Source: Amycolatopsis viridis (lineage in GTDB: Bacteria > Actinomycetota > Actinomycetes > Mycobacteriales > Pseudonocardiaceae). From it: a DNA stretch of 64,000 nucleotides. The stretch is from NCBI RefSeq assembly GCF_011758765.1, contig NZ_JAANOU010000001.1, forward strand, positions 3,782,001-3,846,000. Reading direction: 5' to 3'. Shown here piece by piece: positions 7,902 through 15,411 of this stretch (positions within the stretch are counted from its first letter, which is position 1; the number at the start of each line of letters is the position of its first letter). The notes under the pieces were generated by a model. It was not told where the DNA came from and made no database searches. It worked only from the letters and a program-made list of their open reading frames with translations. Made by a program: the position numbers and the translations under genes.

Positions 7902-8459
7902 GTGCTGCAGCCCGCGTACCCGCTGAAAACCGCACGGCTGATTCTCCGTCCGTTCGCGCAGTCGGACTTGAACGCACTCCATTCGTTCCAGGCCCACCCG
8001 GACGTGACGCGTTACTTCTTCGGGGAGCCGCGTACCCGGGCCGCGACCGCCGCCGCGCTCAGGGACAAGATCGCCCGCTCGACGCTGACCGAGCCCGGCG
8101 AGTACCTCGCCCTCGCCGTCGAACTGATCGACACCGGCGAACTGATCGGTGACCTCACGTTGCGCTGGGTCAGCAATGAGCACGCCAGCGGGGAGATCGG
8201 GGTTGCCATCCACCCCCGCCACCACGGCAAGGGCTACGCCGCGGAGGCGGTCGGCGAACTGCTCCGGCTCGGCTTCGACGAGCTGGGCCTGCACCGCATC
8301 TACGGGCGCTGCGACAGCCGCCAGGTTGCCTCGGCGTCCCTGATGGAGGCGCTCGGCATGCAGCGCGAGGCGCACCTGCGGGAGAACGAGCTCGTCAAGG
8401 GCGAATGGACCGACGAACTCGTCTACGCCATGCTGTCGTCGGAGTGGAATCGCCGCTGA
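7902..8459 (+). CDS. GNAT-family N-acetyltransferase (RimJ/RimL type)
   Basis: A 185-residue acetyltransferase. The N-terminus [15 protein letters not shown] is typical of the RimJ/RimL/Acetyltransf_3 subfamily. The acetyl-CoA-binding segment reads [24 protein letters not shown], with the R/H-x-x-G-x-G/A pattern as HHGKGYA, followed by [26 protein letters not shown]. The substrate may be an N-terminal amine of a protein or a small molecule; it cannot be told from sequence. The start at GTG 7902 is set by the -10 TATTCT. It lies 14 bases before pyrD and may be co-transcribed with it. Confidence 0.85.
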   Translation: MLQPAYPLKTARLILRPFAQSDLNALHSFQAHPDVTRYFFGEPRTRAATAAALRDKIARSTLTEPGEYLALAVELIDTGELIGDLTLRWVSNEHASGEIGVAIHPRHHGKGYAAEAVGELLRLGFDELGLHRIYGRCDSRQVASASLMEALGMQREAHLRENELVKGEWTDELVYAMLSSEWNRR

Positions 8460-8473
8460 GCGAAGATGGGACC

Positions 8474-9553
8474 GTGCTCTTCGACAGGCTGATCCGTCCC
8501 ACGCTCTACCGGCTCAACGGCAACGACCCCGAGCGGGTGCACGAACGCACCCTGTCCGTCCTCGCGCGGCTGTCCGACGTCCCGCCCGCACTGGCCGTGG
8601 TCCGGCGCCGGTTCGCCGTCGCCGACCCGGTGACGCTGTTCGGGCTGCGCTTCGCCAATCCGGTCGGCCTGGCGGCCGGCATGGACAAGGACGGGCGCGC
8701 GCTCGCCGCGTGGCCCGCGCTGGGGTTCGGCTTCGTCGAGGTGGGCACGGTGACCAGGCTGGCGCAGCCCGGCAACCCCCGGCCGCGCCTGTTCACGCTG
8801 CCGCAGAGCGACGCCGTGATCAACCGCATGGGGTTCAACAACGCCGGTGCCGCCGCGCTCGCCGCGCGCCTGGCCGCCAAGGGAAAGCCGGACATCCCGC
8901 TGGGTGTGTCGATCGGCAAGTCCAAGGTGACACCGCTGGCGGACGCGGTCGCCGACTACCAGGAGTCGCTGCGGGCGCTGTACCCGTGGGCGGACTACTT
9001 CGCGATCAACGTCAGTTCCCCCAACACCCCCGGGCTGCGGTCGCTGCAGGACCGGTCGGCGCTGGCCGAGCTGCTCGCCGAGCTGGCGCGCACCGGCGGG
9101 GAGCTGGCCGCGGCGGCCGGGAAGCCGGCGACACCGCTGCTCGTCAAGGTCGCGCCCGACCTGACCGACGAGGCACTGGCGGAACTGCTGGAGGTGTGCG
9201 ACGAGCACGGGGTGTCCGGGATCATCGCGACCAACACGACGCTGCGCCGGGACGGGCTGGCCACCGCCGAGGCCGCCGTGGGTGCGGAATCCGGCGGGCT
9301 GTCCGGGCGGCCGCTGACCGAGCGGGCGCGGGAGGTCGTGCGGTTCGTGCACAAGCAGACGGGTGGCGCGGTGCCCATCATCGGCGTCGGGGGCATCTCC
9401 ACCGCCGACGACGCACAGCGGATGCTCGACGCCGGGGCCAGCCTCATCCAGGTCTACACCGCGTTCGCCCTGCACGGGCCCGGCCTGGTGCACCGCCTCA
9501 ACCGGACGCTGGCCGGCGCCCGCTCACGCGAGAACGCCGAGCACACCGGCTGA
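8474..9553 (+). CDS. pyrD: Dihydroorotate dehydrogenase (quinone), class 2
   Basis: A 359-residue flavoenzyme that oxidises dihydroorotate to orotate in pyrimidine synthesis, passing electrons to the membrane quinone. Class 2 features are visible: the N-terminal membrane-association helix region ([20 protein letters not shown]), [17 protein letters not shown], the substrate loop NRMGFNNAG, and the catalytic-serine region [15 protein letters not shown]-binding residues appear in [16 protein letters not shown] and [13 protein letters not shown]. The GTG at 8474 is chosen because the following residues begin the family's conserved N-terminus; an upstream extension would run into the acetyltransferase gene, 14 bases away. 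Confidence 0.95.
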   Translation: MLFDRLIRPTLYRLNGNDPERVHERTLSVLARLSDVPPALAVVRRRFAVADPVTLFGLRFANPVGLAAGMDKDGRALAAWPALGFGFVEVGTVTRLAQPGNPRPRLFTLPQSDAVINRMGFNNAGAAALAARLAAKGKPDIPLGVSIGKSKVTPLADAVADYQESLRALYPWADYFAINVSSPNTPGLRSLQDRSALAELLAELARTGGELAAAAGKPATPLLVKVAPDLTDEALAELLEVCDEHGVSGIIATNTTLRRDGLATAEAAVGAESGGLSGRPLTERAREVVRFVHKQTGGAVPIIGVGGISTADDAQRMLDAGASLIQVYTAFALHGPGLVHRLNRTLAGARSRENAEHTG

Positions 9554-9653
9554 CGCGGGCGGTGTCGTGCCGGGACACCGACCGTCCACAGTGCCCGGAC
9601 CAGAGAGCCCGGTCCAGAGAGCCCGGCGCAACTCGCCGACGGGGCGCCGCAGG

Positions 9654-10559
9654 TCAGGCCAGTTCGCGCAGTGCCAGCGCCAGCCCGGCGAGCCGGTCGG
9701 TCGCGTCGGTCAGGAACAGGCGCGAATCGGCCAGGCCGTGGCTGCTGGCGGCCACGGCGCGGCCCGCCGCGGCAACCAGTGCGGCGAAGTTCTCCACCCC
9801 GTCGTCGAGCTGGGCACGCAGCGTCCCGATCGCGGAGTCCAGCGCGGCGCGCTCGCCCGCCGGCGCCGCGTCGCGGGCCCGCTCGATCGTCTGGATCCGC
9901 AGGGCCAGCGCCCGCAGCGCCGTGGCCGCCTCCGCGGCCGTGGACCGCGCGTCGGCCACCGAGTACTCCGGCACCGGCGCGGCCCCCAGCGCCGACGGCT
10001 CGGACAGCTGCCGCAGCAGGTCGGCCAGCGTCGCCTCGCACTCGGCGAGCTTGCGCATCGGAGCACGCGCCACCGAACGGGCCGGCGGCAACGACGGCGG
10101 CGCCGCGCTGACCGGCAGCACCGTCCGGTTCAGCTGCCGCAGCCGCAGCCCGGACCGCACCGACAGCGTCGTGAAGACGACGGTCCCGAAGAGGCCCGGC
10201 AGCGCATCGACCACGCCCCCGTCACCGGCGAGCCCGAGGAAGCCGATCACGACCCACAGCACGCACAGCACCGCCCCCATGATCCACAGGGTCAGCGCGC
10301 GCGTCGTCCGCCGCTTGCTCCGGGCCAGCCGTGCCTCGGGCGAGTTCCACGCCACCCACTTCGAGCGGGCCTCCGCCAGCACCGGCAGCGCCTGGGACAC
10401 CACCCGGGGCCGGGTGCCGGCGCCGGAGCCCTGCTCGGGGGGCAGGTACCGCTGCAGCTTCTCCTGGGCACGCTGCGCGTAGTCGGGCAGGCGCTCGATG
10501 TGCTTTTCCAGCTTCGCCTGGAACTGCGCGAAGTCCCGCCTGCCCGACGTCCCCGACAT
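9654..10559 (-). CDS. pspM: PspA-associated membrane protein (PspM, Rv2743c-like)
   Basis: A 301-residue protein lying eight to fourteen bases downstream of pspA, in the position of mycobacterial PspM in the clgR-pspA-rv2743c operon. The N-terminal 90 residues are charged and probably helical (RRDFAQFQAKLEKHIERLPD). Two adjacent membrane helices follow (about residues 90-115 and 120-140), then a long Ala/Leu/Arg-rich helical C-terminal region (coiled-coil-like). In mycobacteria the protein tethers PspA to the membrane and takes part in the envelope-stress response; that role is transferred here by synteny and layout. ATG 10559 is preferred over GTG 10565 on ribosome-site spacing (GGTAGG five bases upstream). 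Confidence 0.8.
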   Translation of the reverse strand: MSGTSGRRDFAQFQAKLEKHIERLPDYAQRAQEKLQRYLPPEQGSGAGTRPRVVSQALPVLAEARSKWVAWNSPEARLARSKRRTTRALTLWIMGAVLCVLWVVIGFLGLAGDGGVVDALPGLFGTVVFTTLSVRSGLRLRQLNRTVLPVSAAPPSLPPARSVARAPMRKLAECEATLADLLRQLSEPSALGAAPVPEYSVADARSTAAEAATALRALALRIQTIERARDAAPAGERAALDSAIGTLRAQLDDGVENFAALVAAAGRAVAASSHGLADSRLFLTDATDRLAGLALALRELA

Positions 10560-10573
10560 CGCCACCTACCTGC

Positions 10574-11413
10574 TCAGGCCTGGTTCTTCTGCTGCTGCTC
10601 GGCCTGGACGCGCGACTCGATCTCACGCTGGATGTCCGCGCCGGGCGAGGCCGCCTTCTCCCCGGAACCGGAGGTCACCTGCGCCACCGACTCGCCCCGC
10701 ATGGATGCCCGGATCTGCTCCAGCCGCGAGCTGCCGGCCATCTGCGTGGTGGCCTGCTGCACCTCGAGCATGCGGCCCTGCACCGAGTTCTGCGCCAGCT
10801 CGGCCTGGCCCAGCGCCGTGGTGTAGCGGCGCTCGATCTTCTCCCGCACCTCCTCCAGCGACGGGGTGTTGCCCGGCGCGGTGAGCTGCGACATCTGGTT
10901 CAGCGACGCCGACACCTGCTCCTGCATCTTCGCCTGCTCCAGCTGCGAGAGCAGCTTGGTGCGCTCGGCCAGCTTCTGCTGCAGCATCGCCGAGTTGCGC
11001 TCGACGGCCTGCTTCGCCTGGCCGGCGGCCTGCAGTGCCTGGTCGTGCAGCGTCTTGAGGTCCTCGATGCTCTGCTCGGCCGTCACCAGCTGGGTGGCGA
11101 ACGACTCGGCGGCCACCTCGTACTGCTGCGCCTTCTGCTCGTCCCCCTTGCCGCGCGCCTCGTCCGCCAGCACCAGCGCCTGACGCGCCGACGCCTGCAG
11201 CTTCTCCACCTCGGCGAGCTGGCGGTTGAGCTTCATCTCCAGCTGCCGCTGGTTACCGATCACCGCGGCGGCCTGCTGGGAGAGCGCCTGGTGGTTGCGC
11301 TGCGCCTCCTCGATGGCCTGCTGGATCTGCACCTTCGGGTCGGCGTGCTCGTCGATCTTCGACGAGAACGACGCCATGAGGTACTTCCAGAACTTCACGA
11401 AAGGGTTGGCCAT
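10574..11413 (-). CDS. pspA: PspA/Vipp1-family phage-shock protein
   Basis: A 279-residue ESCRT-III-like membrane-remodelling protein. The sequence [20 protein letters not shown] forms the amphipathic N-terminal helix; nearly all of the rest is a long coiled coil rich in Gln, Glu, Lys and Ala (for example [21 protein letters not shown]). The C-terminal 30 residues are less structured. It would protect the cytoplasmic membrane under stress and, in mycobacteria, binds ClgR. The start at 11413 has AGGAG five bases upstream; an in-frame TTG 26 codons earlier is rejected because it overlaps the predicted promoter. An ECF-type promoter lies about 75 bases upstream. Confidence 0.93.
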   Translation of the reverse strand: MANPFVKFWKYLMASFSSKIDEHADPKVQIQQAIEEAQRNHQALSQQAAAVIGNQRQLEMKLNRQLAEVEKLQASARQALVLADEARGKGDEQKAQQYEVAAESFATQLVTAEQSIEDLKTLHDQALQAAGQAKQAVERNSAMLQQKLAERTKLLSQLEQAKMQEQVSASLNQMSQLTAPGNTPSLEEVREKIERRYTTALGQAELAQNSVQGRMLEVQQATTQMAGSSRLEQIRASMRGESVAQVTSGSGEKAASPGADIQREIESRVQAEQQQKNQA

Positions 11414-11488
11414 CTCCTCCGCCTGCCTTCTAGATCCCTGCCTGGGTGTCGCCGATGGTCGGGCCGGCGGCACACTCCCCTGTCCGAG

Positions 11489-11515
11489 CAACGCCCCGAC
11501 CCCGGAATGGGTTCC
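11489..11515 (-). promoter_or_regulatory. ECF sigma (SigE/SigR-like) promoter of pspA
   Basis: On the minus strand GGAAC and GTT are separated by exactly 18 bases, which is the GGAAY-N18-GTT pattern of actinobacterial SigR/SigE promoters. Transcription would start near 11480 and give a leader of about 65-70 bases. In mycobacteria SigE drives the psp operon; here the assignment rests on the motif and position only. Confidence 0.6.
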
Positions 11516-11606
11516 ATCGTGTCAGGTCGCGCGCGGGTGTTCCAGGCGACCCCGGGGGTTTTCCGGGACAACCCTGACCGGGGGCTACGGATGCGCAGAC
11601 GGGAAA

Positions 11607-11641
11607 GCCACCGCCCGGGCGCGGGGCGCCCGGACGGTGGC
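11607..11641 (-). terminator. Hairpin terminator after clgR
   Basis: A stem of 7 bp plus 8 bp, interrupted by a single C/A mismatch, closes a 3-base loop (GCCACCG pairing with CGGTGGC at the base). On the minus strand it follows the clgR stop by about 33 bases and is followed by TTT. It separates clgR from pspA, so pspA probably depends on its own promoter, at least in part. Confidence 0.7.
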
Positions 11642-11674
11642 TCCGGATCCGATCTGTCTGGCCGGCCTGACCGA

Positions 11675-12124
11675 TCAGGCCGCGACCATCTTCGGTGCGT
11701 GGATCGTGGTGCGCAGCGACGGTCCGACCCGCTGGCCGGAAACCCGCAGGTCCGACAGGTCGTTGCCGATCATGCCCTCGATGAGGCGCCCGCCCTCGAG
11801 CCGCCCGGCCGGGGCCGCCGGCTCCTCGCTCCGCCGCGCCCGGCCCTCGCCGTCGGCGGTCTCCGCCATCGTCGGCACGTCCACGCTGTCCAGCGCGGAG
11901 ATGTCGGCGGCGACGTTGCGCAGCAGCTCCGCCAGCGGAAGCTCGAGCGCCTCGCAGATGGACGCCAGCAGCTCGCTGGACGCCTCCTTCTGCCCGCGCT
12001 CCACCTCGGACAGGTAGCCGAGGCTGACCTTGGCGGCGCGGGAGATGTCGCGCAGCGTGCGACGCTTGTTGGTGCGGGCATGCCGGAGCCGGTCGCCGAT
12101 CGCCTCGCGCAGGAGCACGGTCAT
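11675..12124 (-). CDS. clgR: XRE-family regulator ClgR
   Basis: A 149-residue transcriptional activator of Clp protease and stress genes. The helix-turn-helix spans about residues 22-60 ([20 protein letters not shown], then [20 protein letters not shown]), a near-exact ClgR signature. The protein ends MVAA; a C-terminal Ala-Ala is the known ClpP degradation signal of Streptomyces ClgR, so the regulator is probably unstable. The start ATG has AGGAAGGGAGG six bases upstream. It sits after cinA and before pspA, as in mycobacteria. A palindrome 70-90 bases upstream fits a ClgR box, implying autoregulation. Confidence 0.93.
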   Translation of the reverse strand: MTVLLREAIGDRLRHARTNKRRTLRDISRAAKVSLGYLSEVERGQKEASSELLASICEALELPLAELLRNVAADISALDSVDVPTMAETADGEGRARRSEEPAAPAGRLEGGRLIEGMIGNDLSDLRVSGQRVGPSLRTTIHAPKMVAA

Positions 12125-12195
12125 CGCGCGCCTCCCTTCCTGATACCGACCACGTTACCCAGTTCGGGCACCTCCCCGCAGCCGTTGACACGGTG

Positions 12196-12212
12196 GTACG
12201 CCCAGGGCGAAC
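12196..12212. promoter_or_regulatory. Putative ClgR box upstream of clgR
   Basis: On the minus strand the sequence is GTTCGCCCTGGGCGTAC, an inverted repeat with CGC and GCG cores that fits the published CGCYNANRGCG type of ClgR operator apart from the central base. It lies 72-88 bases ahead of the clgR start and just past the cinA stop. Confidence 0.55.
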
Positions 12213-12219
12213 GCCCCGA

Positions 12220-12684
12220 TCAAGTGAGATGTTCCCCCAGCAGGTCCAGCGCGGCCGTCACCGACGCGCGCCGCACCGCGTCCCGGCCGCCGTCGAACCG
12301 GTGCGTGCGGACGTCCCGCCCACCCGGCCCGGCCAGCCCGATGTGCACGGTGCCGGGAGCGACGCCGTCCTGGGGGTCCGGCCCGGCCACCCCGGTCAGG
12401 CCCAGCCCCCAGTCGGCGCCGCAGCGCTGGCGCGCGCCCTCGGCGAGCTGGGCGGCCACCTCGGGGTGCACCGCGCCGTGCGCGGCCAGCAGCGCCGGAT
12501 CCACCCCCGCGAGGGCCGCCTTGAGGTCGGTGGCGTAGACCACCAGGCCACCGCGGACGACCGCGCTGGACCCGGGCACCTCGGTCAGTTCCGCCGTGAC
12601 CAGCCCGGCGGTCAGGGACTCCGCGGTCGCCACCGTCTGCCCGGACCGGCGCAGCGCGGCGACCACCGCGCGAGCCGGGATCAT
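12220..12684 (-). CDS. cinA: CinA C-terminal family nicotinamide-nucleotide amidase
   Basis: A 154-residue single-domain CinA C-terminal (PncC) protein, which deamidates nicotinamide mononucleotide to nicotinic acid mononucleotide in pyridine nucleotide recycling. The family signatures are TVATAESLTAGLV, the central GGLVVYATDLK, and GLGLTGVAGPDPQDG followed by GTVHIGL. The N-terminal molybdopterin-binding-like domain found in longer CinA proteins is absent, which is normal for this branch. The start ATG overlaps the pgsA stop by four bases, so translation is coupled. It belongs to the rimO-pgsA-cinA-clgR run. Confidence 0.9.
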   Translation of the reverse strand: MIPARAVVAALRRSGQTVATAESLTAGLVTAELTEVPGSSAVVRGGLVVYATDLKAALAGVDPALLAAHGAVHPEVAAQLAEGARQRCGADWGLGLTGVAGPDPQDGVAPGTVHIGLAGPGGRDVRTHRFDGGRDAVRRASVTAALDLLGEHLT

Positions 12685-13310
12685 GCCCGCGCCGCCGCGC
12701 GCAGCCGCACCGCACGCACGACGTAGTCGGCGCCGGTCACCACCGTCAGCAGCACCGCCAGGCTCATCAGGGCCCACCGCACCGGCAGCACGCTGTCCGG
12801 CAACGGCAGCAGGAAGGTCACGATCGCCAGGATCTGGGTCATCGTCTTGGCCTTGCCGCCACGGCTGGCCGGGATCACGCCGTGCCGGATCACCCAGAAC
12901 CGCAGCAGCGTCACACCGATCTCGCGGACCGCGATCACCACCGTCACCCACCAGGGCAACTCGCCGAGCAGGCTCAGGCCCACCAGCGCGGCGCCGATCA
13001 AGGCCTTGTCGGCGATGGGGTCGGCGATCTTGCCGAAGTCGGTGATCAGCCCGTAGCGGCGCGCGACCCAGCCGTCCACCTGGTCGGTGAGCGAGGCGAC
13101 GGCGAACAGGACGGTCGCCCCGATCCGCCATCCGGTGTCCGCGCCGCCGCCGGCGAACAGCGCCACCACGAACAGCGGGACCAGGACGAGCCGGGACAGG
13201 GTCAGCAGGTTCGCCACGTTGAGCGTGGGCACCGGCGTCGGCTCGGGCTCACGATGCGGCCGGCGAGCCGCCCCGCCCGCCTGGGCCGACTCCTCCGCCG
13301 CGGAGCTCAT
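12681..13310 (-). CDS. pgsA: CDP-diacylglycerol--glycerol-3-phosphate 3-phosphatidyltransferase
   Basis: A 209-residue integral membrane enzyme of phosphatidylglycerophosphate synthesis. The CDP-alcohol phosphotransferase signature D-x2-D-G-x2-A-R-x8-G-x3-D-x3-D is complete (DQVDGWVAR then GKIADPIAD, about residues 76-101). There are about six membrane helices. The first 28 residues are a polar, Pro/Glu-rich tail with [17 protein letters not shown] at its end. The gene overlaps rimO by four bases upstream and cinA by four bases downstream. Its place corresponds to mycobacterial pgsA3. Position next to the PspA system is consistent with linked membrane maintenance. Confidence 0.93.
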   Translation of the reverse strand: MSSAAEESAQAGGAARRPHREPEPTPVPTLNVANLLTLSRLVLVPLFVVALFAGGGADTGWRIGATVLFAVASLTDQVDGWVARRYGLITDFGKIADPIADKALIGAALVGLSLLGELPWWVTVVIAVREIGVTLLRFWVIRHGVIPASRGGKAKTMTQILAIVTFLLPLPDSVLPVRWALMSLAVLLTVVTGADYVVRAVRLRAAARA

Positions 13311-14728
13311 GGGCCGGAGTCCGGCTCGACGAGCAGGTCGACACCCGCGGTGTCGACGACGCGGCAGCGCACCATCCGGCCCACCTCGAGGCCCTCGCCG
13401 TCCAGGATCACGCACGCCCCGTCGACCTCGGGCGCCTGGTGCGCGGCACGACCGGAGACCTCGTCCGCGCCGGCTTCCTCGACCAGCACGTCGACGATCT
13501 CGCCGACGCGGTCCTCGGCGCGCTGCGCGGTCAGCTCCTCGACCAGGGCGGACACCCGCGCGACGCGTTCGGCGACCACCTCCGGGTCGACCTTGCCGTC
13601 GAAGCTCTCCGCCTCGGTGCCGTCCTCGTCGGAGTAGCCGAACACGCCCACCGCGTCCAGGCCGGCCTCGGTGAGGAAGTGTTCGAGCTCGGCGACGTCG
13701 TCCTCGGTCTCCCCCGGGAAGCCGACGATGACGTTGCTTCGGATGCCCGCCTCCGGCGCGTACTCGCGGATCTGCTGGATCAGCGCGAGGAACGACTTCG
13801 TGGAGCCGAACCGGCGCATCCGGCGCAGCACCGTCTCGCTCGAGTGCTGGAAGGACATGTCGAAGTAGGGCGCCACACCCGGCGTCGTCGCGATCACGCG
13901 GACCAGATCGGGCCGGGTCTCGGCGGGCTGCAAGTAGGACACCCGCACCCGCTCGACACCGTCGAGTCCGGCCAGCCGCGGCAGCAGCCGCTCCAGCGCG
14001 CGGGTGCCACCCAGGTCGCGGCCGAGGTCCTTGCCGTAGGAGGTGGAGTTCTCGCTGACCAGGAACAGTTCCTTCACGCCCTGCCCGGCCAGCCACGCCG
14101 CCTCGGCGACGATCTCGTCGGGGTGGCGCGAGACGAACGAGCCGCGGAACGACGGGATCGCGCAGAACGAGCAGCGCCGGTCGCAGCCGGAGGCGATCTT
14201 CAGCGCGGCGACCGGCGAGTCCGACAGCCTGGTGCGCAGCACGCGCGGGCCCCAGCCGTGACCGGGGATGGACACGTCGTCGGTGGCGGCGGACCGCTCG
14301 ACCGGGGTGATCGGCAGCAGCTTGCGCCGGTCGCCCGGCGTGTGCGAGGCGACCGTCCGCCCGGCCGCGACGTCGTCGAGGCGGGCGGCCAGGTCGTGGT
14401 AGTGGTCGAACCCCAGCACCGCGTGGGCCTCCGGCAGGCTCTCCGCCAGCTCGGTGCCGTAGCGCTCGGCCATGCAGCCGACCGCCACGACCTTCGCACC
14501 GGTGTCGGCGGCGGCCAGCAGCGTGTCGACCGAGTCCTTCTTCGCCGACTCCACGAAACCGCAGGTGTTGACGACGATGACGTCGCTGCCCTCCGGTTCG
14601 GCGGCCAGCTCCCAGCCGCCCTCGGCCAGCCGGCCGGCCAGCTCCTCGGAGTCCACCTCGTTGCGGGCGCAGCCCAGCGTCAACAGGGAGACACGACGGC
14701 CGGGAGATCCGGTGGCGGCAGAAGACAC
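13307..14728 (-). CDS. rimO: Ribosomal protein S12 methylthiotransferase RimO
   Basis: A 473-residue radical-SAM methylthiotransferase that modifies the conserved Asp of ribosomal protein S12. The N-terminal UPF0004 domain holds the three cluster cysteines in [24 protein letters not shown] and VGCMAERYG. The radical-SAM CxxxCxxC reads CDRRCSFC (about residue 175). The C-terminal TRAM domain carries [19 protein letters not shown]. The sequence [10 protein letters not shown] after the second Cys favours RimO over MiaB. The start GTG 14728 follows TACCCT by seven bases (leaderless). It overlaps pgsA by four bases. Confidence 0.93.
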   Translation of the reverse strand: MSSAATGSPGRRVSLLTLGCARNEVDSEELAGRLAEGGWELAAEPEGSDVIVVNTCGFVESAKKDSVDTLLAAADTGAKVVAVGCMAERYGTELAESLPEAHAVLGFDHYHDLAARLDDVAAGRTVASHTPGDRRKLLPITPVERSAATDDVSIPGHGWGPRVLRTRLSDSPVAALKIASGCDRRCSFCAIPSFRGSFVSRHPDEIVAEAAWLAGQGVKELFLVSENSTSYGKDLGRDLGGTRALERLLPRLAGLDGVERVRVSYLQPAETRPDLVRVIATTPGVAPYFDMSFQHSSETVLRRMRRFGSTKSFLALIQQIREYAPEAGIRSNVIVGFPGETEDDVAELEHFLTEAGLDAVGVFGYSDEDGTEAESFDGKVDPEVVAERVARVSALVEELTAQRAEDRVGEIVDVLVEEAGADEVSGRAAHQAPEVDGACVILDGEGLEVGRMVRCRVVDTAGVDLLVEPDSGP

Positions 14729-14735
14729 GACACTC

Positions 14736-14801
14736 AGGGTAGCTGGCGCGGGCGGGCGTGGCCGAACCCACCGCGACAGCGGCCGTCGCGCCCGATACGG
14801 T
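14736..14801. promoter_or_regulatory. Divergent leaderless promoters for rimO and the argA-like gene
   Basis: TACCCT on the minus strand (complement of 14736-14741) lies 7 bases before the rimO GTG. TACGGT on the plus strand (14796-14801) lies 6 bases before the acetyltransferase GTG. Neither start has a ribosome-binding site. Confidence 0.55.
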
Positions 14802-14807
14802 CGATCG

Positions 14808-15329
14808 GTGCACGGTGATCCTTCCCCTACCGTCGAGATCCGGCGGGCCCGGATCGCGGACGTCCGCAAGATCAAGGCTCTGGTGGACGCGGACGCCGGC
14901 CGGGTGCTCCTGGAGAAGGAGCTCGTCACCCTGTACGAGGACATGCAGGAGTTCTGGGTCGCCGACCTCGGCGGCGAGCACGGGGACATCGTCGGCTGCG
15001 GCGCGCTGCACGTCCTGTGGGAGGACCTCGCCGAGATCCGCACCGTCGCGGTGGACAAACGGATGCGCGGCCTGGGCATCGGGCACCGGATCGTCGCACA
15101 GCTGATCTCGCACGCGCGTGAGCTCGGGCTGCGCCGCATCTTCGTGCTCACCTTCGAGACCAGTTTCTTCGGCAGGCACGGGTTCCGCGAGATCGACGGC
15201 ACGCCCGTGCCGGGACCGGTGTACGAGGAGATGCGCCGCTCGGTCGACCCGGGCGTGGCCGAGTTCCTCGAACTCCCTTACGCCAAGCCGAACACGCTCG
15301 GCAACACGCGCATGCTCCTGGAGCTGTGA
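14808..15329 (+). CDS. argA: Short-form amino-acid N-acetyltransferase (ArgA-like, Rv2747-type)
   Basis: A 173-residue GNAT protein. The core reads [39 protein letters not shown] and the acetyl-CoA loop [10 protein letters not shown], followed by [19 protein letters not shown]. This length and the E-I-R-T-V-A motif match the short N-acetylglutamate synthases of actinobacteria such as mycobacterial Rv2747, which also sits between pgsA/clgR and ftsK. It would make N-acetylglutamate, the first step of arginine synthesis; without a biochemical test a related amino acid remains possible. The start is the GTG six bases after TACGGT. Confidence 0.85.
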   Translation: MHGDPSPTVEIRRARIADVRKIKALVDADAGRVLLEKELVTLYEDMQEFWVADLGGEHGDIVGCGALHVLWEDLAEIRTVAVDKRMRGLGIGHRIVAQLISHARELGLRRIFVLTFETSFFGRHGFREIDGTPVPGPVYEEMRRSVDPGVAEFLELPYAKPNTLGNTRMLLEL

Positions 15330-15411
15330 CCGCGCGCGGAGCTCGCGCGGGTGGCCGCCGGACGAGCCGGGCACCGCAACCACAACCGGCCGTCCGGACG
15401 CCCGGCGGCTC

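Noticed and set aside
9593..9645. Tandem AGAGAGCCCGG-type repeat after pyrD
   Set aside because: Two imperfect copies with a short hairpin; too little to separate from GC-rich background or a weak terminator.
15330..15411. Terminator between the argA-like gene and ftsK
   Set aside because: Only an 8-bp stem with a loop of more than 30 bases is visible, which is too weak to list.
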